Shown: piece by piece, positions 7,508 through 13,534 of the stretch
How the letters are laid out: every line of letters starts with the position of its first letter
Numbering within the stretch: the stretch's first letter is position 1
DNA from: Chloroflexota bacterium
GTDB lineage: Bacteria > Chloroflexota > UBA6077
DNA length: 13,534 nucleotides
Reading direction: 5' to 3'
Assembly (NCBI GenBank): GCA_021845945.1
Contig: JAJZRD010000087.1
Location: 1 to 13,534 of the forward strand
The notes under the pieces: model-generated
What the model saw: only the letters and a program-made list of their open reading frames with translations
Databases searched by the model: none
Told to the model about the DNA's origin: nothing
Made by a program: the position numbers and the translations under genes

Positions 7508-8674
7508 CTACGACTTCCAGACGATGCAGCTCTCCAGCTGCTTAGCTCCAAAGGTGATGCATTCGGCCCCTGTGGGGGTGAGTATGAAGGTATCCGAGTG
7601 GCGAACGCCGCCGGCGCCGGGGACGTAGATGCCTGGCTCCACGGTGACCGCCATTCCGCTTTCCAGGGTGCGGTCGCTGTCGTGGCGCATGTCGGGCATC
7701 TCGTGGGGTTCCATGCCGATGCTGTGGCCGGTCCGATGGACGAAGTATGGACCGTAACCGGCCCGGGAGATGACGTCTCGGGCCGCGCGATCGACTTCCC
7801 GGGCGAGAACGCCGGCCCGCAGTGCCTCGATGGCGGCCTGCTGGGCCTCGCACATCACCTGGAACATCCGCGTCAATTCCGCCGAGGGGGTCCCCACGAA
7901 GAAGGTACGTTCGCACTCCGCCGTGTAGCCATCTACTCTGATCAACCGCCGATGGATGCCGAGGTCGGGGTTGGTGATGGTTCGGTTGCTGGTGACGGCG
8001 TGGGGGAGGGTGGCCTTCTCCACGCCGGAGGCGGTGAGGATCTTCACTAGGTCTATGGTAGCGTCGGGAAGTTCCTCCGCCGCCGCCAGAAGGGCAGAGC
8101 GATTGCCCTCCAGTTCGGCCAGAGGTTCCGTGATCCCAGGGCGGAATGCAGCGACGGTGTCGCGGGCGGCGATGCTCGCCAGCTTCCCCGCGATGCGCAT
8201 CAGCCGCTGCTCCTCCTCGTCCTTGATTTCCCTCATTCCATGGATGAGGGGGTCGACGTCCCCGAGGCGTAGCCCCCGAGCGGCGATCGTCTCGGCCCAC
8301 TGCCAGGGGAGGATGCTGGCCTCGATGCCCACGGCGGCTCCTCGCGGCAGGCCGGCCAGAAGATCCTCCAGCATTGCCGCAGCCCCGGCCTGCGCTCCCC
8401 CACTGGCCCGGGTTGCCCCCGGAAGTTCCTGGTAAGCCACCACTTGATCCACCACGGCTTTGGATCGGGCGTGCTTCTCCTCCAGCCCCGGGACCACCAG
8501 GGTGCTGCTAGAGGGGGTGACGAAGGTCAAGATCGGGCGCGAATATATGTGGGCGAGGAAGCCGCTCAGGTAGTGCTGGTGCGCCGGCAGCCAGATCAGC
8601 GCGGCCCCCAGTGCCCGTTCGGAGAGGGACTTCTGGAAGCGGGCGAGCCGGGCGCGCCTGATGGGGTCGTCCAT
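7508..8674 (-). CDS. M24 (pita-bread fold) peptidase family protein, Xaa-Pro peptidase-like
   Basis: A 388-residue cytoplasmic protein with an N-terminal creatinase-type domain (about 1-145) and a C-terminal M24 domain (about 150-380). Members include Xaa-Pro aminopeptidase and prolidase, and non-peptidases such as creatinase and ectoine hydrolase. H317 in HRTGHSIGME, H324 and E346 in VTVEPGIY match the active site. The two Asp metal ligands are not conserved: the region is PDLGIHRRLIRVDGYTAECERTF, where E253 occupies the second Asp position and the first is not evident. The final Glu is Ser (S360 in RHSDT). A GY..E.ERT plus RHSDT pattern is, from memory, shared by a subgroup of M24 relatives. 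The start ATG at 8672-8674 follows GGAGG by six bases. It is the first gene of the peptide-transport operon, suggesting action on an imported peptide or amide. Fold assignment is firm; proteolytic activity is uncertain. Confidence 0.88.
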   Translation of the reverse strand: MDDPIRRARLARFQKSLSERALGAALIWLPAHQHYLSGFLAHIYSRPILTFVTPSSSTLVVPGLEEKHARSKAVVDQVVAYQELPGATRASGGAQAGAAAMLEDLLAGLPRGAAVGIEASILPWQWAETIAARGLRLGDVDPLIHGMREIKDEEEQRLMRIAGKLASIAARDTVAAFRPGITEPLAELEGNRSALLAAAEELPDATIDLVKILTASGVEKATLPHAVTSNRTITNPDLGIHRRLIRVDGYTAECERTFFVGTPSAELTRMFQVMCEAQQAAIEALRAGVLAREVDRAARDVISRAGYGPYFVHRTGHSIGMEPHEMPDMRHDSDRTLESGMAVTVEPGIYVPGAGGVRHSDTFILTPTGAECITFGAKQLESCIVWKS

Positions 8675-8789
8675 GGTGAACCTCCGCCTGTAGCTGGGTT
8701 AGCGCGCCTTGGTGAGGGCAGCAGCAAGGGACGGTACTTGGCACCGACGTGCCTTGGGAGATGAGAACTGGAAAGGCTGGTCTTCCGCG

Positions 8790-8810
8790 GCGGGTTCTGG
8801 GCAAACCCGC
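8790..8810 (-). other. Hairpin in the 5' leader of the M24/transport operon
   Basis: A perfect 7-bp stem (8790-8796 with 8804-8810, AACCCGC with GCGGGTT) and a 7-nt loop lie early in the roughly 158-nt leader predicted from the promoter at 8839-8867. A second small hairpin, GGCAC/GTGCC with a 4-nt loop, lies at 8740-8753. I recognise no known riboswitch class and see no U tract. Confidence 0.35.
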
Positions 8811-8813
8811 TAC

Positions 8814-8843
8814 TTGCTAAGGGATGGTTTGGGCCAGTATTCT
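8814..8843 (+). promoter_or_regulatory. Possible promoter for the GGT-family gene
   Basis: On the plus strand TTGCTA (8814-8819, 4/6), an 18-base spacer and TATTCT (8838-8843, 4/6). The -10 overlaps the -10 of the opposing operon promoter, so the two would compete for polymerase. The match is modest and the call is tentative. Confidence 0.25.
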
Positions 8844-8867
8844 AGCTGCTGCCAATCCGGCTGTCTA
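8839..8867 (-). promoter_or_regulatory. sigma70-type promoter for the M24/peptide-transport operon
   Basis: On the minus strand TAGACA (8862-8867, 5/6 to TTGACA), 17 bases, then TAGAAT (8839-8844, 5/6 to TATAAT). The predicted start is near 8832, giving a leader of about 158 nt before the ATG at 8674. It is the best promoter match in the intergenic region and is oriented toward the operon. Confidence 0.6.
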
Positions 8868-8948
8868 CCCCAGGACGCTTCGTGTTGATATCCCCACCAA
8901 ACCGTAGGGAGCTGTGGTGATGGCAATAGTGAGAGCAGGGGGCAAGGG

Positions 8949-10727
8949 ATGGAAAAGCCAAAGGCGTGGAGCCTGAACCACTCGGAACTGGGGCTCGGGG
9001 GCAAGAACTCCTTCCGCCCGGCCGTCATGGGCACCCACGGTATGGTGTCCTCTGGGCACTACCTCTCAAGCCTCGCCGGCGTGCAGGTACTGGAGGAGGG
9101 CGGCAACGCGATAGACGCCGGCGTGGCGGCGGCCGTGGCCGGTTGCGTCCTCCAGAGCGATTTCGTCAGCTTCGGTGGGGTTGCGGCGATCCAGATCTAC
9201 CGATCCGACCTGGACCAGTCCTTCACCATAGCCGGCGTGGGCCACTGGCCCGCGCTGGCCAGCCTGGAGTACTTCCGCGATGCATGTGGCGGCCACATCC
9301 CTGGCGACGTGCGCAACGGGGTCGTCCCCGGGGGCCCCGACGGCTACCTCACTGCCATCGAGCGCTTCGGCACTTGGAGCTTCGGCCGGGCCGTTCGTCG
9401 GGCCACGGAGCTGGCCGAAGAGGGCTTCCCCATGTTTCCCTTCCGCTACGAGCAGCAGATGGCGCACCAGGACGTCATGGACAAGTTCCCCTCTACTCGG
9501 GAGGTTCTGTGGCCCGGAGGAAGGCAGCCAAAGCCGGGGGAGATCTTCCGGCAGCCGGAGCTGGGGCGCACCCTGCAACTGATGGCAGGGGCCGAGGCCG
9601 GCGCGGGCTCGGGGGATCGCTCGAGGGGGATCCAGGCGGCCAGAGACCTCTTCTACCGGGGCGAGATCGCCGATCGGATCGATCGCTTCTACAGCGAAAA
9701 CGGCGGTTTCCTGCGCAAGGGGGACATGGCCGACTACAGGGCGGCCGTCGATCCGCCGATGGTGGGAAGCTGGAGGGGCTACGAGATCAGGACCTGCTCC
9801 TTCTGGTCGAAGGGCCCGATGCTGATCCAGCTGCTGAACCTGTTGGAGGAGTACGACCTCAGCGCCCTCGGCCACAACTCGCCGGAGTACGTCCACCTGG
9901 TGACCGAGGCCCTCAAGATGGCCTTCGCCGACCGCCACGCCTACTACGGCGATCCAAGGATGGTGGAGGTGCCGGCCGAGGGCCTGCTCTCCAAGGAGTA
10001 TGCCCGCGCGCGTCGAAAGCTGATCGATGGGGGCAGGGCCTGGCCGGAGATGCCCCCGGCGGGGGACCCGTGGAGCGGGGCGGCGGTTCGGGGAGAAGCC
10101 CCTGAGGCGCCCGGCGCCACACGGCGGAGTCCCCGGGAGCAGTTGGACACCAGCTACCTGTGTGTGGTGGATCGCTGGGGCAACTTCTTCGGTGCCACCT
10201 TCAGCGATCCCTTCATGAGCTCGCCCATCGTCCCAGGCACCGGCCTGGTCGTCTCCAACCGAGGCATTCAGGCCTTCGTGGACCCCGATCATCCCAACCG
10301 AGTGCGGCCTGGCCAGCGTCCCGTGATCACCCCGAACCCCGCCATGGTGTTCAAAGATGGCAAGCCGGTGCTGGCCCTGGGCTCGCCGGGCTCGGACGTG
10401 CAGGTGCAGGCCATGGCGCAGGTGCTGCTGAACGTCCTGGAGTTTGGGATGGATCCCCAGCAGGCGGTGGAGGAGCCCCGCTTCGCCACCTTCAGCCATC
10501 CCGGCTCTTTCGAGCCCCACAGCTACCTTCCCGGCGTTCTGCGCCTGGAGGCGCGGATTCCGGAGGAGACCATGGGACGGCTGGAGCAGCTGGGTCACAA
10601 GGTGGAGCCGTGGCTCGCCTGGCAATGGCAGGCAGGAGGGGTGAGCGCGATCAGCTACGACCCGAAGACGGCTCTGATGGTGGGTGGCGCCGACAGCCGG
10701 CGGGAGAACTACGCCATAGGGTGGTAA
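8949..10727 (+). CDS. Gamma-glutamyltransferase family protein (Ntn hydrolase)
   Basis: A 592-residue member of the GGT family, enzymes that self-cleave before a Thr and then hydrolyse or transfer gamma-glutamyl groups (glutathione and others) or other acyl groups. Seen: the N-terminal motif GGNAIDAGVAAAVAG (51-65), the SFWSKGPMLIQLLNLLE segment (284-300), ALKMAFADRHAYYGDP, and the cleavage and nucleophile site LDTSYLCVVDRWGN with T401 as predicted nucleophile. VPGTGLVVSNRGI, GQRPVITPNPAMV, GSPGSDVQVQA (oxyanion loop region) and AVEEPRF follow. The RExAP motif, whose Arg binds the gamma-glutamyl carboxylate, is replaced by AGVGHWP (95-101). No signal peptide is seen, so it should be cytoplasmic, unlike the periplasmic E. 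coli enzyme. The start ATG is six bases after AGGGGG. It is divergent from the peptide-transport operon. Family firm, substrate uncertain. Confidence 0.92.
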   Translation: MEKPKAWSLNHSELGLGGKNSFRPAVMGTHGMVSSGHYLSSLAGVQVLEEGGNAIDAGVAAAVAGCVLQSDFVSFGGVAAIQIYRSDLDQSFTIAGVGHWPALASLEYFRDACGGHIPGDVRNGVVPGGPDGYLTAIERFGTWSFGRAVRRATELAEEGFPMFPFRYEQQMAHQDVMDKFPSTREVLWPGGRQPKPGEIFRQPELGRTLQLMAGAEAGAGSGDRSRGIQAARDLFYRGEIADRIDRFYSENGGFLRKGDMADYRAAVDPPMVGSWRGYEIRTCSFWSKGPMLIQLLNLLEEYDLSALGHNSPEYVHLVTEALKMAFADRHAYYGDPRMVEVPAEGLLSKEYARARRKLIDGGRAWPEMPPAGDPWSGAAVRGEAPEAPGATRRSPREQLDTSYLCVVDRWGNFFGATFSDPFMSSPIVPGTGLVVSNRGIQAFVDPDHPNRVRPGQRPVITPNPAMVFKDGKPVLALGSPGSDVQVQAMAQVLLNVLEFGMDPQQAVEEPRFATFSHPGSFEPHSYLPGVLRLEARIPEETMGRLEQLGHKVEPWLAWQWQAGGVSAISYDPKTALMVGGADSRRENYAIGW

Positions 10728-10734
10728 GCAAGAG

Positions 10735-10757
10735 GGGGCGGCCGTCTTGGTCGCCCC
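10735..10757. terminator. Stem-loop between convergent genes, probable bidirectional terminator
   Basis: GGGGCGGCC (10735-10743) pairs with GGTCGCCCC (10749-10757), nine pairs including one G-T wobble, around the 5-nt loop GTCTT. It sits in the 38-base gap between the stops of the GGT-family gene and leuS. Neither strand has a U tract, so intrinsic termination may be weak. Confidence 0.5.
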
Positions 10758-10765
10758 TGGCATAG

Positions 10766-13216
10766 CTACATCACCACCACGTTGACCAATCGGTTGGGCA
10801 CGTAGATCACGTCCTTCACCTGGTGGCCGTCCAGGTAGGCCCGGATCTTCTCCCTGTCCAGCACCAGCCGCTGGACCTCCTCCTTGGGGGTGCCGATCGG
10901 GATCTCCAGCTTGTCGCGGACCTTGCCGTTCACCTGCACCACCAGGGTCACCATCTCCTCGATGGTCAGGGCCTCCTCCCACTTCGGCCAGTCCTGCAGG
11001 TGGACGCTCTCCCTGTGGCCGGTGCGGTGCCACAGCTCCTCGGCCAGGTGGGGGGCGCTGGGAGCCAGAAGCAGGTTCAGGGTCCGTACCGCATCCCTCC
11101 ACACCGGCGCCGAGACGGAGCCGTAGGCCGCGTTCATGGTGTTGACGTACTCCATCATTCGGGCCAGCATGGTGTTGTAGCGGAACTTCTCCAGGTCGTC
11201 GGTGACGGTCTTGATGGTCTTGTGCATGGCCCGGGTCAGCTTCTTGTCGGCCTCGGCCGTGCCGTTGCCGGCACCCCGGCTGAGGGCCTCCTGCAGCGCC
11301 AGAGCCCAGACCCTGTTCAGGAACTTGAAGACGCCGCTGATGCCGCTGGCGCTCCAGGGTCCTCCCGAGTCCCACGGCCCGATGAACATCAGGTAGCAGC
11401 GGACGGTGTCGGCGCCCATCTGCTTCACGTACTCGTCGGGGTTCACCACGTTGCCCCGGGACTTGCTCATCCGGTAGCCGTCGGGCCCCAGGATGATCCC
11501 CTGGTTGAACAGCCGCTGGAAGGGCTCCCCCGTTTCCGCCAGCCCCATGTCCCGCAGCACCCTCTGGAAGAAGCGGGAGTAGAGCAGGTGCATCACGGCG
11601 TGCTCCACGCCGCCCATGTACTGGTCCACCGGCATCCAGTAGCGGGACTTCTGCGGATCGAAGGGGCCTTCCCGATAGTGCGGGTCGGTGTAGCGCAGGA
11701 AGTACCAGGAGGAGTCCACGAAGGTGTCCATGGTATCGGTCTCGCGCTTCGCCGGACCGCCGCACTGGGGGCAGGTGGTGTTCAGGAAGTTCTCGTCGTA
11801 CTTCAGCGGGTTCACCCGGGCCTTGAACTCCAGCCCCTCGTATCGCGGCAGCTCGATGGGCAGGTCCTCCTCGGGCACCGGGACGATGCCGCAGTGGTCG
11901 CAGTAGAGCATCGGGATGGGGGTGCCCCAGTAGCGCTGGCGGGAGACCAGCCAGTCGCGGATCCGGTAGTTCACCGTCCGCCGGCCGATCCCCTTGGACT
12001 CCAGGTACTCGGCCACCCTGGTCTTGCCCGCCACCGAAGGTGTGCCGTCGAAGGGGCCGGAGTCGATCATGATCCCCGGCTCGGTGTAGGCCTGCTCCAG
12101 CTCGCCGGAGGGCCGCCCGGTGGGGCTGATCACCTCTCGGATCTCCAGGCCAAACCGCTTGGCGAACTCGAAGTCCCGCTCGTCGTGGGCCGGCACCGCC
12201 ATGATGGCGCCGGTACCGTAGGTGCCCAGGACGTAGTCGGCGATCCAGATGGGCACCCGCTGTCCGTTCACCGGGTTGACGGCGTAGGCGCCGATGAAGA
12301 CGCCGGACTTCTCCTTCTCGGTGGAGAGCCGCTCGATCTCGCTCTGGCGGCGGGCCTGCTCCACGTAGGCCGTGACCTCCTGGCGCCGGTCGGGGGTGGT
12401 CAGCTTCTCTACCAGGGGATGCTCCGGGGCCAGGACGGCGTAGGTGATGCCGTAGATGGTGTCGGGTCGGGTGGTGAAGACCTCGAAGGACTCGGCGGAA
12501 CCGGCCACCTGCATGACGAACTGAACGCCCTCGCTGCGGCCGATCCAGTTGCGCTGCATGGTCACGACCCGCTCGGGCCACTCGATCTCATCGAAGTTCA
12601 GCAGCTCGTCGGCGTAGGCGGTAATCTTGAAGAACCACTGCTCCAGATCGCGCCGCGCCACGATGGTCTCGCATCGCCAGCAGCGGCCGTCCTCCACCTG
12701 CTCGTTGGCCAGGACCGTCTCGCAGTGAGGGCACCAGTTGGCAGGCGCCTTGGCCCGGTAGGCCAGACCCCGCTTGTAGAACTGCAGGAAGAACCACTGG
12801 TTCCATCGGTAGTATTCGGGGCGACAGGATGCCAGGGTGTGGCTCCAGTCGTACATGTTGCCGATGGTCTTCAGCTGGCGGGTCATGTTCTCGATGTTGC
12901 GCTCGGTCCAGTCGGCCGGGTTGATGCCATTCTTGATGGCGGCCTCCTCGGCCGGCAGTCCGAAGGCGTCGAAGCCTATGGGCTCGAAGACGTTGTACCC
13001 CTGCATCCGCTTGTAGCGGGCGTGGGTGTCGGCGGGGGCGAAGTTGTACCAGTGGCCGACGTGCAGGTCGCCGGAGGTGTAGGGGAACATGACCAGGGCA
13101 TAGTGCTTCGGCTTGGAGGGATCCTCGCGGACGCGGTAGATCCCCATCTCCTTCCACTTAGCCTGCCACCTGGCCTCGATTTCGCTGGGGTTGAACCTCT
13201 CCACCTGCTTAGCCAT
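10766..13216 (-). CDS. leuS: Leucyl-tRNA synthetase
   Basis: An 816-residue class Ia synthetase that charges tRNA-Leu with leucine. In order: catalytic HIGH-type motif HVGH (52-55) in FPYTSGDLHVGHWYNF; zinc-binding cysteines C162, C165, C179 and C182; the CP1 editing domain with TTRPDTIYG (248-256) and GTGAIMAVPAHDERDFEF (334-351); a second cysteine set C439, C442, C482, C485; DSSWYFLRY; the KMSKS motif as RMSKSRGNV (582-590); anticodon-binding helices; and a C-terminal domain with VQVNGKVRDKLEIP. Complete, with normal length for a bacterial LeuRS. The start ATG at 13214-13216 follows GGAGG by seven bases. Expression appears controlled by the T-box leader upstream. It is convergent with the GGT-family gene. 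Confidence 0.98.
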   Translation of the reverse strand: MAKQVERFNPSEIEARWQAKWKEMGIYRVREDPSKPKHYALVMFPYTSGDLHVGHWYNFAPADTHARYKRMQGYNVFEPIGFDAFGLPAEEAAIKNGINPADWTERNIENMTRQLKTIGNMYDWSHTLASCRPEYYRWNQWFFLQFYKRGLAYRAKAPANWCPHCETVLANEQVEDGRCWRCETIVARRDLEQWFFKITAYADELLNFDEIEWPERVVTMQRNWIGRSEGVQFVMQVAGSAESFEVFTTRPDTIYGITYAVLAPEHPLVEKLTTPDRRQEVTAYVEQARRQSEIERLSTEKEKSGVFIGAYAVNPVNGQRVPIWIADYVLGTYGTGAIMAVPAHDERDFEFAKRFGLEIREVISPTGRPSGELEQAYTEPGIMIDSGPFDGTPSVAGKTRVAEYLESKGIGRRTVNYRIRDWLVSRQRYWGTPIPMLYCDHCGIVPVPEEDLPIELPRYEGLEFKARVNPLKYDENFLNTTCPQCGGPAKRETDTMDTFVDSSWYFLRYTDPHYREGPFDPQKSRYWMPVDQYMGGVEHAVMHLLYSRFFQRVLRDMGLAETGEPFQRLFNQGIILGPDGYRMSKSRGNVVNPDEYVKQMGADTVRCYLMFIGPWDSGGPWSASGISGVFKFLNRVWALALQEALSRGAGNGTAEADKKLTRAMHKTIKTVTDDLEKFRYNTMLARMMEYVNTMNAAYGSVSAPVWRDAVRTLNLLLAPSAPHLAEELWHRTGHRESVHLQDWPKWEEALTIEEMVTLVVQVNGKVRDKLEIPIGTPKEEVQRLVLDREKIRAYLDGHQVKDVIYVPNRLVNVVVM

Positions 13217-13246
13217 CCGCCCACCTCCGTTGCCTCGTCTGCACTT

Positions 13247-13267
13247 CCCTCTCCCAGGGGGAGAGGG
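13247..13267. repeat. Palindromic dispersed-repeat hairpin in the leuS leader
   Basis: CCCTCTCCC (13247-13255) and GGGAGAGGG (13259-13267) form a perfect 9-bp stem with a 3-nt loop, followed on the plus strand by GTGAGGG (13273-13279). From memory, units of this pattern (CCCTCTCCC, GGGAGAGGG, GTGAGGG) recur as intergenic repeats in many bacterial genomes. Only one copy is in this window. It lies about 30 bases ahead of the leuS ATG and could affect translation or termination. Confidence 0.5.
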
Positions 13268-13325
13268 TCGCGGTGAGGGCTATTCCCACACCCTCGCGGG
13301 TGCGACAGCCCCAAATAGCGCGAAA

Positions 13326-13385
13326 GCCTTTCGCCCAACCACCAGGGACGAAAGGCCGTTCCGCGGTACCACCCTGCTTGACGAG
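13326..13385 (-). promoter_or_regulatory. T-box riboswitch of leuS: antiterminator and terminator
   Basis: The minus strand carries the canonical T-box sequence AGGGTGGTACCGCGG (13361-13375). Its TGGT bulge would pair with an uncharged tRNA ending ACCA. It is followed by the typical CGTCCCT, the 5' arm of a strong terminator hairpin: GCCTTTCG with one bulged base then CCC (13345-13356), loop 13337-13344, and GGG then CGAAAGGC (13326-13336), eleven pairs. Only TTT follows, so the U tract is poor. Upstream, CTCGTC (13380-13385) is the likely 3' arm of stem III. Uncharged tRNA-Leu is expected to favour antitermination and raise leuS expression. Stem I and the specifier loop are not between this element and the tRNA gene. 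Confidence 0.85.
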
Positions 13386-13396
13386 GGTTCCTTAAT

Positions 13397-13471
13397 TGGT
13401 GGAGCAGAGGGGAATTGAACCCCTGACCTCTTCCATGCCAAGGAAGCGCGCTCCCGCTGCGCCACTGCCCC
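13397..13471 (-). tRNA. tRNA-Ala (GGC anticodon)
   Basis: A 75-nt complete cloverleaf with encoded CCA. Acceptor stem GGGGCAG/CTGCTCC includes the G3-U70 wobble that marks alanine tRNAs; discriminator A. D arm GCGC/GCGC with a 7-nt loop; anticodon stem CTTCC/GGAAG with loop TTGGCAT, so the anticodon is GGC; 5-nt variable loop; T stem AGGGG/CCCCT with loop TTCAATT. All stems pair fully. It lies 21 bases upstream of the leuS T-box sequence, on the same strand, with no clear promoter of its own in the 63 bases visible upstream, so it is probably co-transcribed with the leuS leader and processed out. Confidence 0.96.
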
Positions 13472-13477
13472 ATGAAA

Positions 13478-13534
13478 GTGGAGCCGCTCGTCCGCTCTCC
13501 AGCGCCGTAACGGTCGCCGACCGGCAGCGGCTAC
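13478..13534 (-). promoter_or_regulatory. Probable upstream part (stem II/III region) of the leuS T-box leader, partial
   Basis: On the minus strand, just before tRNA-Ala, CCGTTA (13508-13513) is followed by CGGCGCTGGAGAGCG and GACGAG (13487-13492). From memory, CCGTTA followed by such a segment is typical of the stem II-stem III part of T-box leaders. GACGAG is fully complementary to CTCGTC at 13380-13385, immediately before the T-box sequence. A small hairpin CGGTC/GACCG precedes it. Stem I would lie beyond the window end. Assignment is inference. Confidence 0.5.

Noticed and set aside
9066..12581. A 1171-codon open frame on the minus strand running through the GGT-family gene and leuS
   Set aside because: It is antisense to one well-supported gene and out of frame within another. 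The length comes from GC bias removing stops; the translation has no recognisable domain.
10823..13276. An 817-codon open frame on the plus strand opposite leuS
   Set aside because: Mirror frame of leuS in high-GC sequence. No domain, composition rich in His, Gly, Val and Leu as expected for a shadow frame.
13397..13471. The possibility that the tRNA-Ala is a degenerate or mimic element of the T-box rather than a real tRNA
   Set aside because: All four stems pair perfectly, and the anticodon, G3-U70 identity pair, T-loop and encoded CCA are intact, as expected of a functional tRNA gene.
1..13534. CRISPR array, insertion sequence, prophage or defence system
   Set aside because: No regularly spaced repeats, transposase, integrase, phage or nuclease genes were seen; all coding space is metabolic, transport, translation or signalling.

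Overview
The window is about 13.5 kb of GC-rich bacterial DNA, densely coding, with clear Shine-Dalgarno sites, frequent GTG/TTG starts and a T-box leader in front of leuS. T-boxes occur in Firmicutes, Chloroflexota, Actinobacteria and a few other phyla. Together with the dispersed hairpin repeats and the gene mix, a Chloroflexota-like or deep-branching Gram-positive-type organism seems most plausible, but this is inference and no marker here settles the phylum.

Layout, left to right. (1) 1-501, minus: 5' two thirds of a tRNA-dihydrouridine synthase gene, apparently leaderless from a TTGACA promoter. (2) 502-674: intergenic, holding an inverted pair of 25-nt hairpins that each begin with GTAG (REP/REPIN-like). 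(3) 675-2309, minus: a thiamine-pyrophosphate enzyme of the acetolactate synthase/oxalyl-CoA decarboxylase superfamily, TTG start. (4) 2398-3910, minus: a membrane-bound PAS sensor histidine kinase split by a one-base frameshift near 3223. (5) 4009-8674, minus: a peptide-utilisation operon of M24 peptidase-fold protein, family 5 solute-binding lipoprotein and two DppB/DppC-type permeases, driven by a good sigma70-type promoter at 8839-8867. (6) 8949-10727, plus: a divergent gamma-glutamyltransferase-family Ntn hydrolase. (7) 10766-13216, minus: leucyl-tRNA synthetase, convergent with (6), with a stem-loop between them. (8) 13217-13534, minus: the leuS leader, containing a dispersed-repeat hairpin, a T-box antiterminator/terminator, a complete tRNA-Ala(GGC), and upstream of the tRNA what looks like the stem II/III part of the same T-box.

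How the genes may work together: the M24 protein, the peptide-binding lipoprotein, the two permeases and the divergent GGT-family enzyme look like one cassette for import and breakdown of small peptides or gamma-glutamyl compounds. The ATPase subunits (DppD/DppF) are not in the window and must be supplied from elsewhere. Both candidate enzymes deviate at substrate- or metal-binding positions, so the actual substrates are open.

The most unusual feature is the leuS leader. A tRNA-Ala gene sits between a T-box-like upstream segment and the T-box sequence, and the two sides can still pair (six bases) across the tRNA as a stem III would. This looks like a tRNA gene residing inside a T-box riboswitch.
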